Source of the DNA: Leptospiraceae bacterium | GTDB taxonomy: Bacteria; Spirochaetota; Leptospiria; Leptospirales; Leptospiraceae | DNA length: 64,000 nt | Assembly: GCA_016711485.1 (NCBI GenBank) | Contig: JADJSX010000006.1 | Span: forward strand, 920,326-984,325 | Direction of reading: 5' to 3' | In this document: positions 63,911-64,000 of the stretch, piece after piece | Layout: every line of letters begins with the position of its first letter | Position numbering within the stretch: the stretch's first letter is position 1 | Position numbers and translations under genes: made by a program | Notes under the pieces: model-generated | Told to the model about the DNA's origin: nothing | The model's input: only the letters and a program-made list of their open reading frames with translations | The model's database searches: none

Positions 63911-64000
63911 AATTTCTTTTCCTCTCATTTAAGACATTTAGGAATTTTTAATATATAATGACTCTTTCTTCTTATAACCATACAAGGCTGAATGTATTCA

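Overview
The window looks like a chromosomal segment from a low-GC spirochaete, most likely Leptospira or a close relative. This rests on AT-rich genes, endoflagellar hook and basal-body genes (fliK, flgD, flgE, flgB, flgC, fliE), short spirochaete-type lipoprotein signals, many GAF/GGDEF/HD-GYP/SpoIIE signalling proteins, and an acyl-CoA carboxylase with a long biotin carboxylase-biotinyl subunit. The genus is an inference; there is no rRNA in the window.

Layout. 0.1-8.5 kb is housekeeping: YggS, ProC, an initiator tRNA, a GAF-GGDEF cyclase, a retropepsin-like lipoprotein, MnmA, an unusual ATP-grasp/FMN-dehydrogenase fusion and a phasin-like protein. 8.5-12.8 kb is a tight minus-strand operon: sigma factor, 245-aa unknown, CHAT protease, Cys-cluster protein. 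It could be a protease-gated sigma regulon. 12.8-18.3 kb holds an M23 peptidase, polysaccharide deacetylase, TsaB, FabI and a GAF-HD-GYP protein. 18.4-24.5 kb holds two divergent flagellar operons. 24.5-49.5 kb is mixed: MgtE, a desaturase with a divergent TetR and operator, a SpoIIE phosphatase with TPRs, a ThiF/MoeB-like enzyme, a PrsW-PilZ-like-cNMP protein, a CsoR/CstR-type regulator with a rhodanese operon and paired operators, a ClC channel, AlkB, a TetR/reductase pair with palindromic operators, a two-gene acyl-CoA carboxylase, pirin, a TAXI binding protein and a cysteine desulfurase. Several palindromic or MITE-like intergenic repeats lie here.

49.4-63.9 kb is an accessory, defence-like island, all on the minus strand. 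It holds cysteine desulfurase plus DUF4007 (a pair known from DNA phosphorothioation loci), an MNT/HEPN toxin-antitoxin pair, a PLD-type nuclease, a DUF4160/DUF2442 pair, three copies of a mosaic palindromic repeat, and a cluster of GIY-YIG protein, DGQHR (DndB-like) protein, OLD-type ATPase-TOPRIM, SF2 helicase and GHKL (MORC-like) ATPase. Three copies of one unrecognised ~200-aa family are interleaved with the cluster. Reading across ORF breaks shows that most of these genes carry single-base frameshifts or an in-frame stop, whereas the first 49 kb has none that I detected. This is either a decaying island or a local run of homopolymer sequencing errors. The recurrent ~200-aa family beside the helicase, the broken helicase N-terminus at 60.6 kb, and the CHAT-sigma operon are the best candidates for undescribed biology.
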